A stretch of 6,531 bases of DNA from Deltaproteobacteria bacterium (GTDB lineage: Bacteria; Desulfobacterota; DSM-4660; Desulfatiglandales; B25-G16), in NCBI GenBank assembly GCA_020355145.1, contig CP070660.1, positions 1,651,827-1,658,357 of the forward strand, read 5' to 3'. The notes beneath the pieces are model-generated. The model was given only the letters and a program-made list of their open reading frames with translations. It was not told the origin of the DNA and did no database searches. A program made the translations under genes and the position numbers. Below, piece after piece: positions 1-5,848 of this stretch; the stretch's first letter is position 1; each line of letters starts with the position of its first letter.

Positions 1-399
1 AGTGGCAGACATCAAATAGCTGTCGATATCCCCTCGCCTTTACCTGATCTATTAGCTGACATGGATAAGATGGTTCAGGTATTCTTAAACCTATTAGACA
101 ATGCCATCAAATTTTCACCTGATGGCGGCAAGATATCTATTAAGGCCGGGGTTAAGGGGAAAATGGTAAGATGTGATATCTCCGATCAAGGGATAGGTAT
201 AGCCAAGAGGGATATCCCTCATATCTTTAAAAAATTTTATAGGGTTGATAACTCAGATAAATACGAGATATCAGGGACAGGATTAGGATTATCAATTGTA
301 AAGCATATCGTTGAATCTCATGGGGGGAAAATATCCGTAAGAAGCAAGCTGCGTAAAGGTTCTACCTTTACAATGTTGCTACCTTTTGAAAGGAGTTAG
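1..399 (+). CDS. Sensor histidine kinase, C-terminal ATP-binding part (5' end outside window)
   Basis: The reading frame is open from base 1, so the gene starts upstream; the first internal ATG at base 61 is not the real start. The 132 visible residues are an almost complete HATPase_c domain. Counting from base 1, they show an N box (NLLDNAIKF, residues 30-38, with N34 the likely Mg-binding Asn), a G1 box (DQGIGI, 62-67), an F box (IFKKFYR, 75-81) and a G2 box (GTGLGLSIVKHI, 92-103). This is the typical lid arrangement of membrane-type (HisKA class) kinases that autophosphorylate a His and pass the phosphate to a response regulator. The His-containing dimerisation domain and any sensor or membrane part lie outside the window, so the signal is unknown. 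The gene ends 11 bp before the REC-cyclase gene, and its last codons carry that gene's ribosome-binding site. The pair is therefore probably co-transcribed, with the cyclase as partner (inference). Confidence 0.93.
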   Translation, partial: SGRHQIAVDIPSPLPDLLADMDKMVQVFLNLLDNAIKFSPDGGKISIKAGVKGKMVRCDISDQGIGIAKRDIPHIFKKFYRVDNSDKYEISGTGLGLSIVKHIVESHGGKISVRSKLRKGSTFTMLLPFERS

Positions 400-410
400 G
401 GAGATCAGAG

Positions 411-1442
411 ATGGGTGAACAGAAAACGCTCTTGGTAGTGGATGATATGAGTCAGATCAGAAACATCCTGCGCTTTAATCTTGATAAGGAGGGTTATAAG
501 GTTATACTTGCTAATAGTGGGGAAAAGGCCCTTAAGTATGCCTCAGGCAAAAATCGACCAGATCTGATTATCCTGGATATTATGATGCCCAAAATGGATG
601 GTTATGAGGTGATCAGGCGACTCAGAGACTCAGATGTTACCAAAGATATACCTGTTATCTTTCTATCTGCAAAGGCACAAAAAAAGGATGTAGTAAAGGG
701 TTTAGAGGCAGGGGCTAACGATTATATTGTAAAACCCTTCAAATTTGCGGACCTCCATAGGAAGATTGAGAGACTTCTTGGCATGCATAGTGGACATTTG
801 AGAACTGAGACAACTAACCAACAATATCTCAAGAAAGTTGATCCATGGGTATCCGAAAAACCAGCAAGAGTACCTGCTGAGGATACGCAGGAGACAATTA
901 ATACCCCAGAGAGATCAATTCCCGATAGGGCGCTTGCTGCTATAATGATTACAGATATTGTAGACTTCAGTAAGGAAATGGAAGACAATGAAGAGCACAC
1001 TTACTCAAAGCTGATAATACATAACGAGATAATACGCAAGAGCATCTCAAAGAGCAAGGGAGAGGAGATTAAGACTATTGGTGATGCATTCTTAATTCGA
1101 TTTAAAAGTGCAGTAGATGCCGTCAAAGCCGGTATGGATATCCAGAAGGGGTTTTCAGAATACAATAAAGATAAAGCGAAGATTGATCAAATCTTAGTAC
1201 GCATCGGGATACATATTGGAGATATATTGACAATGGATGATGATGTTTTTGGAAATGAGGTAAATGTTGCATCTCGCATTCAAGCCCTTGCAGAACCTGG
1301 AGGCGTATGTATTTCTGCAGATGTGCACAACTTTGTAAAAAAATCAATTGATATTAGGGTGTTAAGCCTGGGTAGAAAGAAACTTAAAAATATTAAGGTC
1401 TCACCGGAGGTATTTAAGATATTAGTTGAATCGGGTAGTTGA
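411..1442 (+). CDS. Response regulator with class III adenylate/guanylate cyclase output domain
   Basis: 343 residues in three parts. Residues 5-123 form a receiver domain: acidic pair D11/D12, phospho-acceptor D56 (LIILDIMMP), S86 and K108 (KPF). Residues 124-172 are a polar linker with no recognisable domain. Residues 173-340 form a class III cyclase catalytic domain. Aligned with mammalian adenylyl cyclase, all key residues seem present: metal-binding D182 (ITDIVDFS) and D225 (KTIGDAF), base-selecting K221 and D278 (DVFGNEVN), and transition-state N285 and R289 (NVASR). The Lys/Asp pair favours ATP over GTP, so cAMP is the likelier product. There is no DNA-binding domain, signal peptide or membrane segment, so the protein should be a cytosolic phosphorylation-controlled cyclase. 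A GGGAG Shine-Dalgarno at 399-403 sits 7 nt before the ATG and supports this start. The upstream kinase is the obvious phosphodonor (inference). The gene ends 27 bp from the convergent GHMP kinase gene, with no hairpin terminator seen between them. Confidence 0.94.
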   Translation: MGEQKTLLVVDDMSQIRNILRFNLDKEGYKVILANSGEKALKYASGKNRPDLIILDIMMPKMDGYEVIRRLRDSDVTKDIPVIFLSAKAQKKDVVKGLEAGANDYIVKPFKFADLHRKIERLLGMHSGHLRTETTNQQYLKKVDPWVSEKPARVPAEDTQETINTPERSIPDRALAAIMITDIVDFSKEMEDNEEHTYSKLIIHNEIIRKSISKSKGEEIKTIGDAFLIRFKSAVDAVKAGMDIQKGFSEYNKDKAKIDQILVRIGIHIGDILTMDDDVFGNEVNVASRIQALAEPGGVCISADVHNFVKKSIDIRVLSLGRKKLKNIKVSPEVFKILVESGS

Positions 1443-1469
1443 GTTACACCCATATCTAGGTTCCAATCC

Positions 1470-2582
1470 CTAAGCATCTTTTATCTCTTCGCAAGGGTTA
1501 CCCTCAGTCCGATACCCCTCCTCTCTTACCCCGATTGGGTCTACAGCGCACTCCAGAATCCCCCCTTTTTTGGTGCCCTTCAAGATATGGGCCCATATCT
1601 CCCTCAATTGCCGTATATCATCAATCTCGCCAAGGGCCCATACAGCACCACCACCTCCTGCACCTGCAAACCTGGCGCCACATCCAAGGCCTTCGGACTC
1701 CTTAATAAGTCTGGTAATTATTGGGGTAAAGGCCTCAGGGGTTATCTCCCTCCTTATGGCTACCTCATTTCTTAGTTCCTTTGCCCCTTCCTTCCACTTC
1801 CCCTCTTTTATATGCAAGGCAAAGCGATCGACAATTCTATTAAGCTCAATCCAATCGGACCTTGTCTTTCCCCCTAAGAATTGTTCTATCCACAATCTGT
1901 TTATCCTGGCTGATAGATGTCTCCTGCCACTATAGGCGACAAGGAGCCTTTTTGATATCTCCCTTTGTCCATTCTCATCAAGAATGGATTCCCTCTCAAA
2001 TGGCCTCCCACCCCGGGAGTAATTCCAGACCCATTTGTTCACACCACCATAGACCGCTGCCCCCTGATCTTGCAATCCGCACATTCCCAGATTTACCGCA
2101 TCCTCTAAATGATATGCAAGGTGAAGGATATCCCCCTTTTCGATCTCCTCTTCATGAAACATACCTCTGACCAAGGAGAGAGCATTTATAGCCGCTACAG
2201 CAGCGGTGCTTGATCCTCCAAGACCTGCCTTAATCGGGGAACTTGACCTTATTACTGCCTCAAACCCATGAAACCTAAAGAAGGATGCAATGGCAAAAAA
2301 GAGGCCAAATTGGGAATTAAACGGGGCCCCGGCAAATGGATAGGCCTCTTGGGCGTCAAGATTATCAGAGGATATCTTGACCCACCCTGATTTAAAAGGC
2401 AAGAGGGTAACATAGGTCCTTAGGTCTATAGCCAGATTTACCGTTACAGGCACCGCCCCCTCCAAAGGAAGCGCAAGTGCCTTAATATCCCATGTACCGC
2501 CAGAGTCAATCCTACAAGGGGCCGAGGTCTTTATCGGATTCCTTTCAAGCACCTCTCTTATACACCTACCAGATAGGGACAT
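1470..2582 (-). CDS. GHMP-family kinase, similar in style to fucokinase/heptose-phosphate kinase (HddA)
   Basis: The protein is about 370 residues and should phosphorylate a small hydroxylated metabolite with ATP in the cytosol. Numbered from the chosen start, it has the N-terminal motif SAPCRIDSGGTWD (20-32), the glycine-rich ATP loop PIKAGLGGSSTA (116-127), a GLQDQGAAVYGG segment (169-180) with a candidate catalytic Asp at 172, and the C-terminal motif FAGAGGGGAVWAL (305-317). The APxRID opening and the QDQ...GG segment resemble fucokinase and D-glycero-D-manno-heptose 7-phosphate kinase more than galactokinase, homoserine kinase or mevalonate kinase. The substrate cannot be read from sequence. 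The start is a choice: an ATG at 2603 adds seven residues but has no Shine-Dalgarno and would leave a leader of only about 11 nt after the candidate promoter. The ATG at 2582 has GGAGG 12 nt upstream. No sugar or LPS genes flank it. It is divergent from the radical SAM gene and may share control with it. Confidence 0.88.
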   Translation of the reverse strand: MSLSGRCIREVLERNPIKTSAPCRIDSGGTWDIKALALPLEGAVPVTVNLAIDLRTYVTLLPFKSGWVKISSDNLDAQEAYPFAGAPFNSQFGLFFAIASFFRFHGFEAVIRSSSPIKAGLGGSSTAAVAAINALSLVRGMFHEEEIEKGDILHLAYHLEDAVNLGMCGLQDQGAAVYGGVNKWVWNYSRGGRPFERESILDENGQREISKRLLVAYSGRRHLSARINRLWIEQFLGGKTRSDWIELNRIVDRFALHIKEGKWKEGAKELRNEVAIRREITPEAFTPIITRLIKESEGLGCGARFAGAGGGGAVWALGEIDDIRQLREIWAHILKGTKKGGILECAVDPIGVREEGYRTEGNPCEEIKDA

Positions 2583-2594
2583 ATAGGGTATATA

Positions 2595-2599
2595 CCTCC
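2595..2599 (-). promoter_or_regulatory. Shine-Dalgarno that decides the GHMP kinase start
   Basis: On the minus strand this reads GGAGG and lies 12 nt before the ATG at 2582, a little further than ideal. It lies inside codons 2-4 of the longer reading frame that starts at 2603, where no Shine-Dalgarno precedes the ATG. This is the main reason for preferring the shorter protein. Confidence 0.5.
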
Positions 2600-2620
2600 G
2601 CATGGCGAGATTAATTAGAG

Positions 2621-2648
2621 ATTAAACAGGATAGGGCATCTTTGTAAA
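2621..2648 (-). promoter_or_regulatory. Candidate sigma-70-type promoter for the GHMP kinase
   Basis: On the minus strand there is TTTACA (2648-2643, five of six to TTGACA), a 16-nt spacer, and TTTAAT (2626-2621, five of six to TATAAT). Transcription would begin near 2614. That leaves a leader of about 32 nt to the ATG at 2582, with the GGAGG in between. The fit of promoter, Shine-Dalgarno and start codon is mutually supporting, but no transcript evidence exists here. Confidence 0.5.
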
Positions 2649-2682
2649 CAAAATAATAGTAGATAGCCTCAACATAGAATGC

Positions 2683-2722
2683 CTTTGGGTATTACTTTTT
2701 ATTGATTAAAAGTTCTTTGGGT
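2683..2722. repeat. Two direct copies of CTTTGGGT in the divergent control region
   Basis: CTTTGGGT occurs at 2683-2690 and again at 2715-2722, 32 bp apart, close to three helical turns. The flanks are also alike (GTATTA after the first, GCTATA after the second). The second copy lies within the spacer of the candidate rightward promoter. A partial copy, GCCTTTGG, is at 2774-2781 and shares its eight bases with 2681-2688. Spacing of this kind can mark a dimeric regulator's sites, but 8-mers repeat by chance easily. Confidence 0.25.
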
Positions 2723-2730
2723 GCTATAGA
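2702..2730 (+). promoter_or_regulatory. Candidate sigma-70-type promoter for the radical SAM gene
   Basis: TTGATT (2702-2707) and TATAGA (2725-2730) are separated by exactly 17 nt; each matches the consensus at four of six bases. Transcription would start near 2737 and give a leader of about 86 nt before the ATG at 2823. It is the best plus-strand promoter-like match I found between 2604 and 2822. Confidence 0.4.
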
Positions 2731-2810
2731 TAGGCCCTTGTCTAACGTTATAAGTTCAATTATCTCTGGCCAAGCCTTTGGAGGAGGTGGGTTAAAGGAG
2801 ATAGTGGGAA

Positions 2811-2816
2811 AGGAGG
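2811..2816 (+). promoter_or_regulatory. Strong Shine-Dalgarno that decides the radical SAM start
   Basis: AGGAGG lies 6 nt before the ATG at 2823 but only 3 nt before the overlapping in-frame ATG at 2820. The usual spacing favours the second ATG. An in-frame TAG at 2802-2804 rules out a longer protein. Confidence 0.7.
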
Positions 2817-2822
2817 GTTATG

Positions 2823-4202
2823 ATGGAACCTACAGAAAACCTAAAGGACAGGAGCACATATTATGCCATAAACAAGATAATCGACCTCTTAAGCAAGGTC
2901 TCGGTTGATAGGTTTATAGACTTGACCTGCTGGGGGGAGAAGTTGACAAGGGATCCAGAGGTCAAGGGACCCATCAAACGTGTAAGGGGGTTCCTAACAC
3001 AGGAAGATCACCCTGCAAGGGAACTCTTCTACAGGGTCTTTAACACGCTTTCCGAACACAAGAGACGCCGGATCTTCCAAAGCCTTTTTCTAAACGCATG
3101 GTTTATAGGGGGGAGGAAAAGGGATTGCAATGAAAAAAAGCTTGGATTTCGCCCACCTTTCATACTCATCCTGAGTCCAACCCTAAAGTGCAATTTACGC
3201 TGCAAGGGATGTTACACCCTGGGATTTGAGATGAAACATGAGCTTCCCTTGGAATTGGCCGACAGGATATTAAGGGAATGTGAGGAATTAGGGATCTATT
3301 TCATAACAATCCTCGGTGGAGAGCCAATGGCTTATCCACACCTTTTCGACCTCATTGAGAGGCATCCAGATATGTACTTCCAGGTCTATACCAATGGTAC
3401 CCTGCTCACCCGGGAGAAGAGCCAAAGGTTAGCGGATTATGGTAATGTCGCGGTGGTCTTGAGTCTTGAAGGTGGCGAGGAGGAAACGGATACCTGGCGC
3501 GGTAAAGGGGTTTATGAGAAGATCATGCAGGCCTTTGAATATCTAAATAATGCTGGAATCATTATCGGTACATCGGCAACAGTCACAAGACAAAATGTGG
3601 ACACTGTCAGCTCTGATGAATTTATTGACAAGATGATCGCCCTAGGCTCTGTTTCACAGATGTACTTCCTTTACATCCCGGTGAATGGGAGGGCTGATTT
3701 TTCCCTCATGGTTACCCCACAGCAAAGAGACCATCTCAGACGCAGGGTCCTGACAATTAGAAACACTAAGCCAATATTCGTCCTTGATTTTTGGAATGAT
3801 GGACCTCATGTCAATGGATGTATTGCAGGGGGCAGAAGATACTTTCACATAAACGCCAAGGGCGATGTGGAGCCCTGCGTCTATACCCATATCGCCTCTG
3901 ATAATATCAGGGATAAATCATTGGCCCAGGCCCTCAATAGCCAACTATTCAGGGACATAAGGAGTAGGCAACCACACAACACTAACCACTTGAGGCCATG
4001 TATGATTATAGACAATCCTCACGTTATGAGGGACGTCATTAAAAGGAACTGCCTTTATTTTACACACCCTGGCGCAGAGGAGATCTACACATTTCGTTCC
4101 AAATATATGCATCACTATGCAAAGGCATATGCCCTTCTGGCTGACCGGGTCTGGAAAGAGGAATATCTGAAGTTAAAGGAGGTTAGTCAAGGGAGTTCTT
4201 AA
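2823..4202 (+). CDS. Radical SAM protein with C-terminal cysteine cluster, function unassigned
   Basis: 459 residues. Residues 1-110 are a charged, helix-rich N-terminal region of no family I can name. The radical SAM core follows: CX3CX2C at C123, C127 and C130 (CNLRCKGC) for the [4Fe-4S] cluster that splits S-adenosylmethionine, then the SAM-binding GGEP motif (165-168). The C-terminal part has cysteines at 333, 352, 393 and 410 around the segments GCIAGGRRYFHIN and GDVEPC. This suggests a Twitch/SPASM-like domain holding one auxiliary Fe-S cluster, but with fewer Cys than a full SPASM domain. The segments around WFIGG, FITILGGEP, FWNDGP and RPCMIIDNP look like strongly conserved blocks of a widespread but uncharacterised radical SAM family (from memory, no search run). 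The hemL and siroheme-decarboxylase neighbours tempt one to AhbC or AhbD, but those are shorter, start near the cysteine motif and usually read CxxxCxHC; I reject that name. The last 20 bp overlap the end of convergent hemL. Confidence 0.9.
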   Translation: MEPTENLKDRSTYYAINKIIDLLSKVSVDRFIDLTCWGEKLTRDPEVKGPIKRVRGFLTQEDHPARELFYRVFNTLSEHKRRRIFQSLFLNAWFIGGRKRDCNEKKLGFRPPFILILSPTLKCNLRCKGCYTLGFEMKHELPLELADRILRECEELGIYFITILGGEPMAYPHLFDLIERHPDMYFQVYTNGTLLTREKSQRLADYGNVAVVLSLEGGEEETDTWRGKGVYEKIMQAFEYLNNAGIIIGTSATVTRQNVDTVSSDEFIDKMIALGSVSQMYFLYIPVNGRADFSLMVTPQQRDHLRRRVLTIRNTKPIFVLDFWNDGPHVNGCIAGGRRYFHINAKGDVEPCVYTHIASDNIRDKSLAQALNSQLFRDIRSRQPHNTNHLRPCMIIDNPHVMRDVIKRNCLYFTHPGAEEIYTFRSKYMHHYAKAYALLADRVWKEEYLKLKEVSQGSS

Positions 4203-5478
4203 GGCCTTTTAAGGCTATTAAAGCAGAGTCAATTGTCTTTTTCAATATCTCCTCATTATGGGCCAGGGAGATAAACAGGGCCTCGAAAGGTGATGGGGCT
4301 AAATAGACTCTCTGGGCCAACATAGCCCTGTAAAAGGATGGGTATTTTGAGGTCTCAGTCTCCTTAACTGAGTTAAAATCAACCACTGGGTCTTTACCAA
4401 AAAACATAGAACCCATTGATCCTGCCCTATTGATAACCATATCCACTCCGGCCCTTTTAGCCACATCAATTAAACCAGAGAAAAGGAATCTGGATTTTTG
4501 CTCTAACTTTGTATAAATCTCCTTATTCTTTAATATCATTAGTGTTGCCATCCCCGCAGCCATGGCCAATGGATTGCCTGATAGGGTACCTGCCTGATAG
4601 ATATTACCATCAGGGGCTATCTGAGACATAATATCCCTTCTCCCTCCATAGGCCCCTACTGGAAGGCCACCACCGATTATCTTGCCTAAGCAAGTAAGAT
4701 CAGGCATAATATTATAGAGCCCTTGGGCCCCTCCAGGGCCTACCCGGAACCCCGTTATAACCTCGTCAAATATAAGAAGGATATCATTTTCCCGTGTGAT
4801 CCTTCTTAGGCCCTCTAGGAATCCCTCCTCTGGTAATACAACACCCATGTTCCCGGCAATAGGCTCTACGATGATAGCAGCTATCTGGTCACCAAATTTC
4901 TTGACCGTTACCTCTACAGCCTCCAGGTTATTAAATGGGAGCGAAATAGTAAGCCTTGCCAAGTCAGCCGGGACTCCAGGGCTGCCAGGGATGCCAAAGG
5001 TAGCCAATCCCGAACCAGCACTGACCAGGCAACTATCAGTATGGCCGTGATAGCAACCATCGAACTTGATAATCATATTCCTGCCGGTAAATCCCCTGGC
5101 CAACCGAATAGCACTCATAGTAGCCTCTGTACCGGAATTGACCATCCTGACTATTTCAATTGAGGGTACAGCTTCGACAATCAACTTGGCCAGATTAACT
5201 TCCAGCTCGGTGGGGGCACCGTAGCTAGTTCCATTCTCTAATGCACCACTGATTGCCTGAATTACCTCTGGTGGCCTATGTCCCAGTATCATTGGTCCCC
5301 AAGAACCCACATAATCAATATATCTCTTTCCATCAGCATCCCATAGATAACAGCCGTCTGCCCTCTGTATAAAAGGGGGATCAACGCCCACAGCCCGTCC
5401 AGCCCTCACTGGGCTATTCACACCGCCAGGGATGAGCTCTTTTGCCTTCAGGAAAAGTTCTCTGGATCTGCCATTCAT
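4183..5478 (-). CDS. hemL: Glutamate-1-semialdehyde 2,1-aminomutase
   Basis: 431 residues, the usual length. This PLP enzyme moves the amino group of glutamate-1-semialdehyde to give 5-aminolevulinate, the common precursor of heme, siroheme and corrinoids in the C5 pathway; it acts in the cytosol as a dimer. Visible signatures are the family-typical opening KAKELIPGGVNSPVRA (11-26), the phosphate-binding loop SGTEA (115-119), YHGH (143-146), the cofactor Asp in FDEV (D238), the Schiff-base Lys K266 in LGKIIGGG, and GTLSGNPLAM (297-306). No key residue is missing. The ATG at 5478 has only a weak Shine-Dalgarno (AGGT about 8 nt upstream), but the N-terminus fits the family. The siroheme-decarboxylase-type gene lies upstream on the same strand, so the two probably serve the same pathway, though a 370-bp repeat-filled gap makes one transcript uncertain. 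The 3' end overlaps the radical SAM gene by 20 bp tail to tail. Confidence 0.97.
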   Translation of the reverse strand: MNGRSRELFLKAKELIPGGVNSPVRAGRAVGVDPPFIQRADGCYLWDADGKRYIDYVGSWGPMILGHRPPEVIQAISGALENGTSYGAPTELEVNLAKLIVEAVPSIEIVRMVNSGTEATMSAIRLARGFTGRNMIIKFDGCYHGHTDSCLVSAGSGLATFGIPGSPGVPADLARLTISLPFNNLEAVEVTVKKFGDQIAAIIVEPIAGNMGVVLPEEGFLEGLRRITRENDILLIFDEVITGFRVGPGGAQGLYNIMPDLTCLGKIIGGGLPVGAYGGRRDIMSQIAPDGNIYQAGTLSGNPLAMAAGMATLMILKNKEIYTKLEQKSRFLFSGLIDVAKRAGVDMVINRAGSMGSMFFGKDPVVDFNSVKETETSKYPSFYRAMLAQRVYLAPSPFEALFISLAHNEEILKKTIDSALIALKGLKNSLD

Positions 5479-5511
5479 ATAGATTAACCTATCAATGTAT
5501 CGAAATTTCTA

Positions 5512-5528
5512 TCCCGCCGAAGGCGGGA
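5512..5528. repeat. Perfect GC-rich hairpin (7-bp stem, 3-nt loop)
   Basis: TCCCGCC (5512-5518), loop GAA, GGCGGGA (5522-5528). It lies 34 bp before the hemL start, so it would fold in the hemL leader if the promoter is upstream of it. It has no T run on either side. The form is that of a small dispersed REP-type palindrome; one copy in this window cannot prove that. Confidence 0.6.
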
Positions 5529-5582
5529 AAATCATGGTGTTTTTAATAGCATTCGATTTGTGCCAGCCACATGGAATGATTA

Positions 5583-5689
5583 GGAGTATTGGGGTACTGG
5601 AGTAATGGGTCTAAGAGATTATTTCTCTATTCCTCTCCTTCACTTTGTTCAGGACAAGTTCACCCATCCCTCCAGTACTCCATTACTCC
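5583..5689. repeat. Gapless 28-bp inverted repeat around a 51-bp loop; arms made of 8-bp units
   Basis: Bases 5583-5610 pair with 5662-5689 with no gaps: 24 Watson-Crick pairs, one G-T pair (5593/5679) and three mismatches (5604/5668, 5603/5669, 5589/5683). The left arm is three degenerate octamers, GAGTATTG, GGGTACTG and GAGTAATG (5584-5607). The right arm read on the other strand gives GAGTAATG, GAGTACTG and GAGGGATG (5688-5665). The consensus is GAGTANTG. The loop is 5611-5661. No open reading frame of note lies inside. It could be a small non-autonomous mobile element or a structured dispersed repeat, or it may simply form a long RNA stem. Confidence 0.7.
5637..5661. repeat. Dispersed-repeat-like segment around TTGTTCAGGACAAGTTC
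   Basis: This segment resembles, from memory, the CCTTCG...CTCAGGACAGGTTC type of intergenic repeat common in environmental bacterial genomes. It contains a weak hairpin (TTTGTT at 5644-5649 against GGACAAG at 5652-5658, with two G-T pairs). It lies in the loop of the larger inverted repeat, as if one element sat in another. Only one copy is in the window. Confidence 0.3.
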
Positions 5690-5718
5690 CTGGCCCAGAC
5701 ATGGCTTAAAGCCTTAAT

Positions 5719-5766
5719 AGGCTGATCCGAGCCGTAGTACCCTATAGGCTTTGGAGGCTGATCCGA
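5719..5766. repeat. Two exact 12-bp direct repeats, 36 bp apart
   Basis: AGGCTGATCCGA occurs at 5719-5730 and 5755-5766. The sequence after each copy is also related (GTAGTACC against GTAGCGCC), so these look like two diverged units of about 36 bp in tandem. Just before them, GGCTTAAAGCC (5703-5713) and AGCCTTAATAGGCT (5710-5723) can form small hairpins. No function is evident. Confidence 0.6.
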
Positions 5767-5795
5767 CCATGTAGCGCCAGGGCGGACCACTATTC

Positions 5796-5815
5796 TCCCC
5801 GCGCAAGCGCGGAGA
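5796..5815. repeat. GC-rich hairpin downstream of the siroheme-decarboxylase-type gene
   Basis: 5796-5803 pairs with 5808-5815 around the loop CAAG, with one mismatch (5798/5813). It starts about 33 bp past the stop of the minus-strand gene, where a terminator could sit. However, the minus strand reads AATAGTGG after the stem rather than a T run, so Rho-independent termination is not supported. The adjoining GAGCGAAGCGAAC looks like the edge of a dispersed palindromic repeat. Confidence 0.45.
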
Positions 5816-5848
5816 TGAGCGAAGCGAACTAAGTTGTCCCTAAATCCA

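Larger units (their letters stand above)
5479..5848. other. Gene-free 370-bp stretch made of short repeats and hairpins
   Basis: No protein gene, tRNA or clear promoter is seen here in either direction. From left to right it holds a GC-rich hairpin (5512-5528), a long inverted repeat of octamers (5583-5689) with a further dispersed-type repeat in its loop (5637-5661), two 12-bp direct repeats (5719-5766) with small hairpins, and a second GC-rich hairpin (5796-5815) followed by ATGAGCGAAGCGAAC. None of the hairpins is followed by a T run on either strand, so none looks like an ordinary intrinsic terminator. This mosaic resembles intergenic sites where several families of dispersed palindromic repeats have accumulated (inference). 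It separates the two same-strand tetrapyrrole genes. Confidence 0.7.

Noticed and set aside
1443..1469. Bidirectional terminator between the cyclase and GHMP kinase genes
   Set aside because: Only 27 bp and no inverted repeat or T run is visible.
1570..2170. Plus-strand open frames over the GHMP kinase gene
   Set aside because: They lie opposite a gene with clear kinase motifs, have low-complexity Pro/Ser/His-rich translations and no recognisable domain; they are shadows.
2702..2908. Small plus-strand frame starting TTG at 2702
   Set aside because: It has no ribosome-binding site, starts on the candidate -35 element and overlaps the start of the radical SAM gene in another frame; the translation shows no family signature.
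2823..4202. Radical SAM protein as AhbC or AhbD of the alternative heme pathway
   Set aside because: Its neighbours invite it, but the long N-terminal region, the CNLRCKGC motif and the C-terminal cysteine layout do not fit those shorter enzymes as I know them.
5512..5528. Intrinsic terminator
   Set aside because: The hairpin is perfect but is followed by AAAATC on the plus strand and TAGAAA on the minus strand, with no T run. It also sits upstream of hemL, not after a gene.
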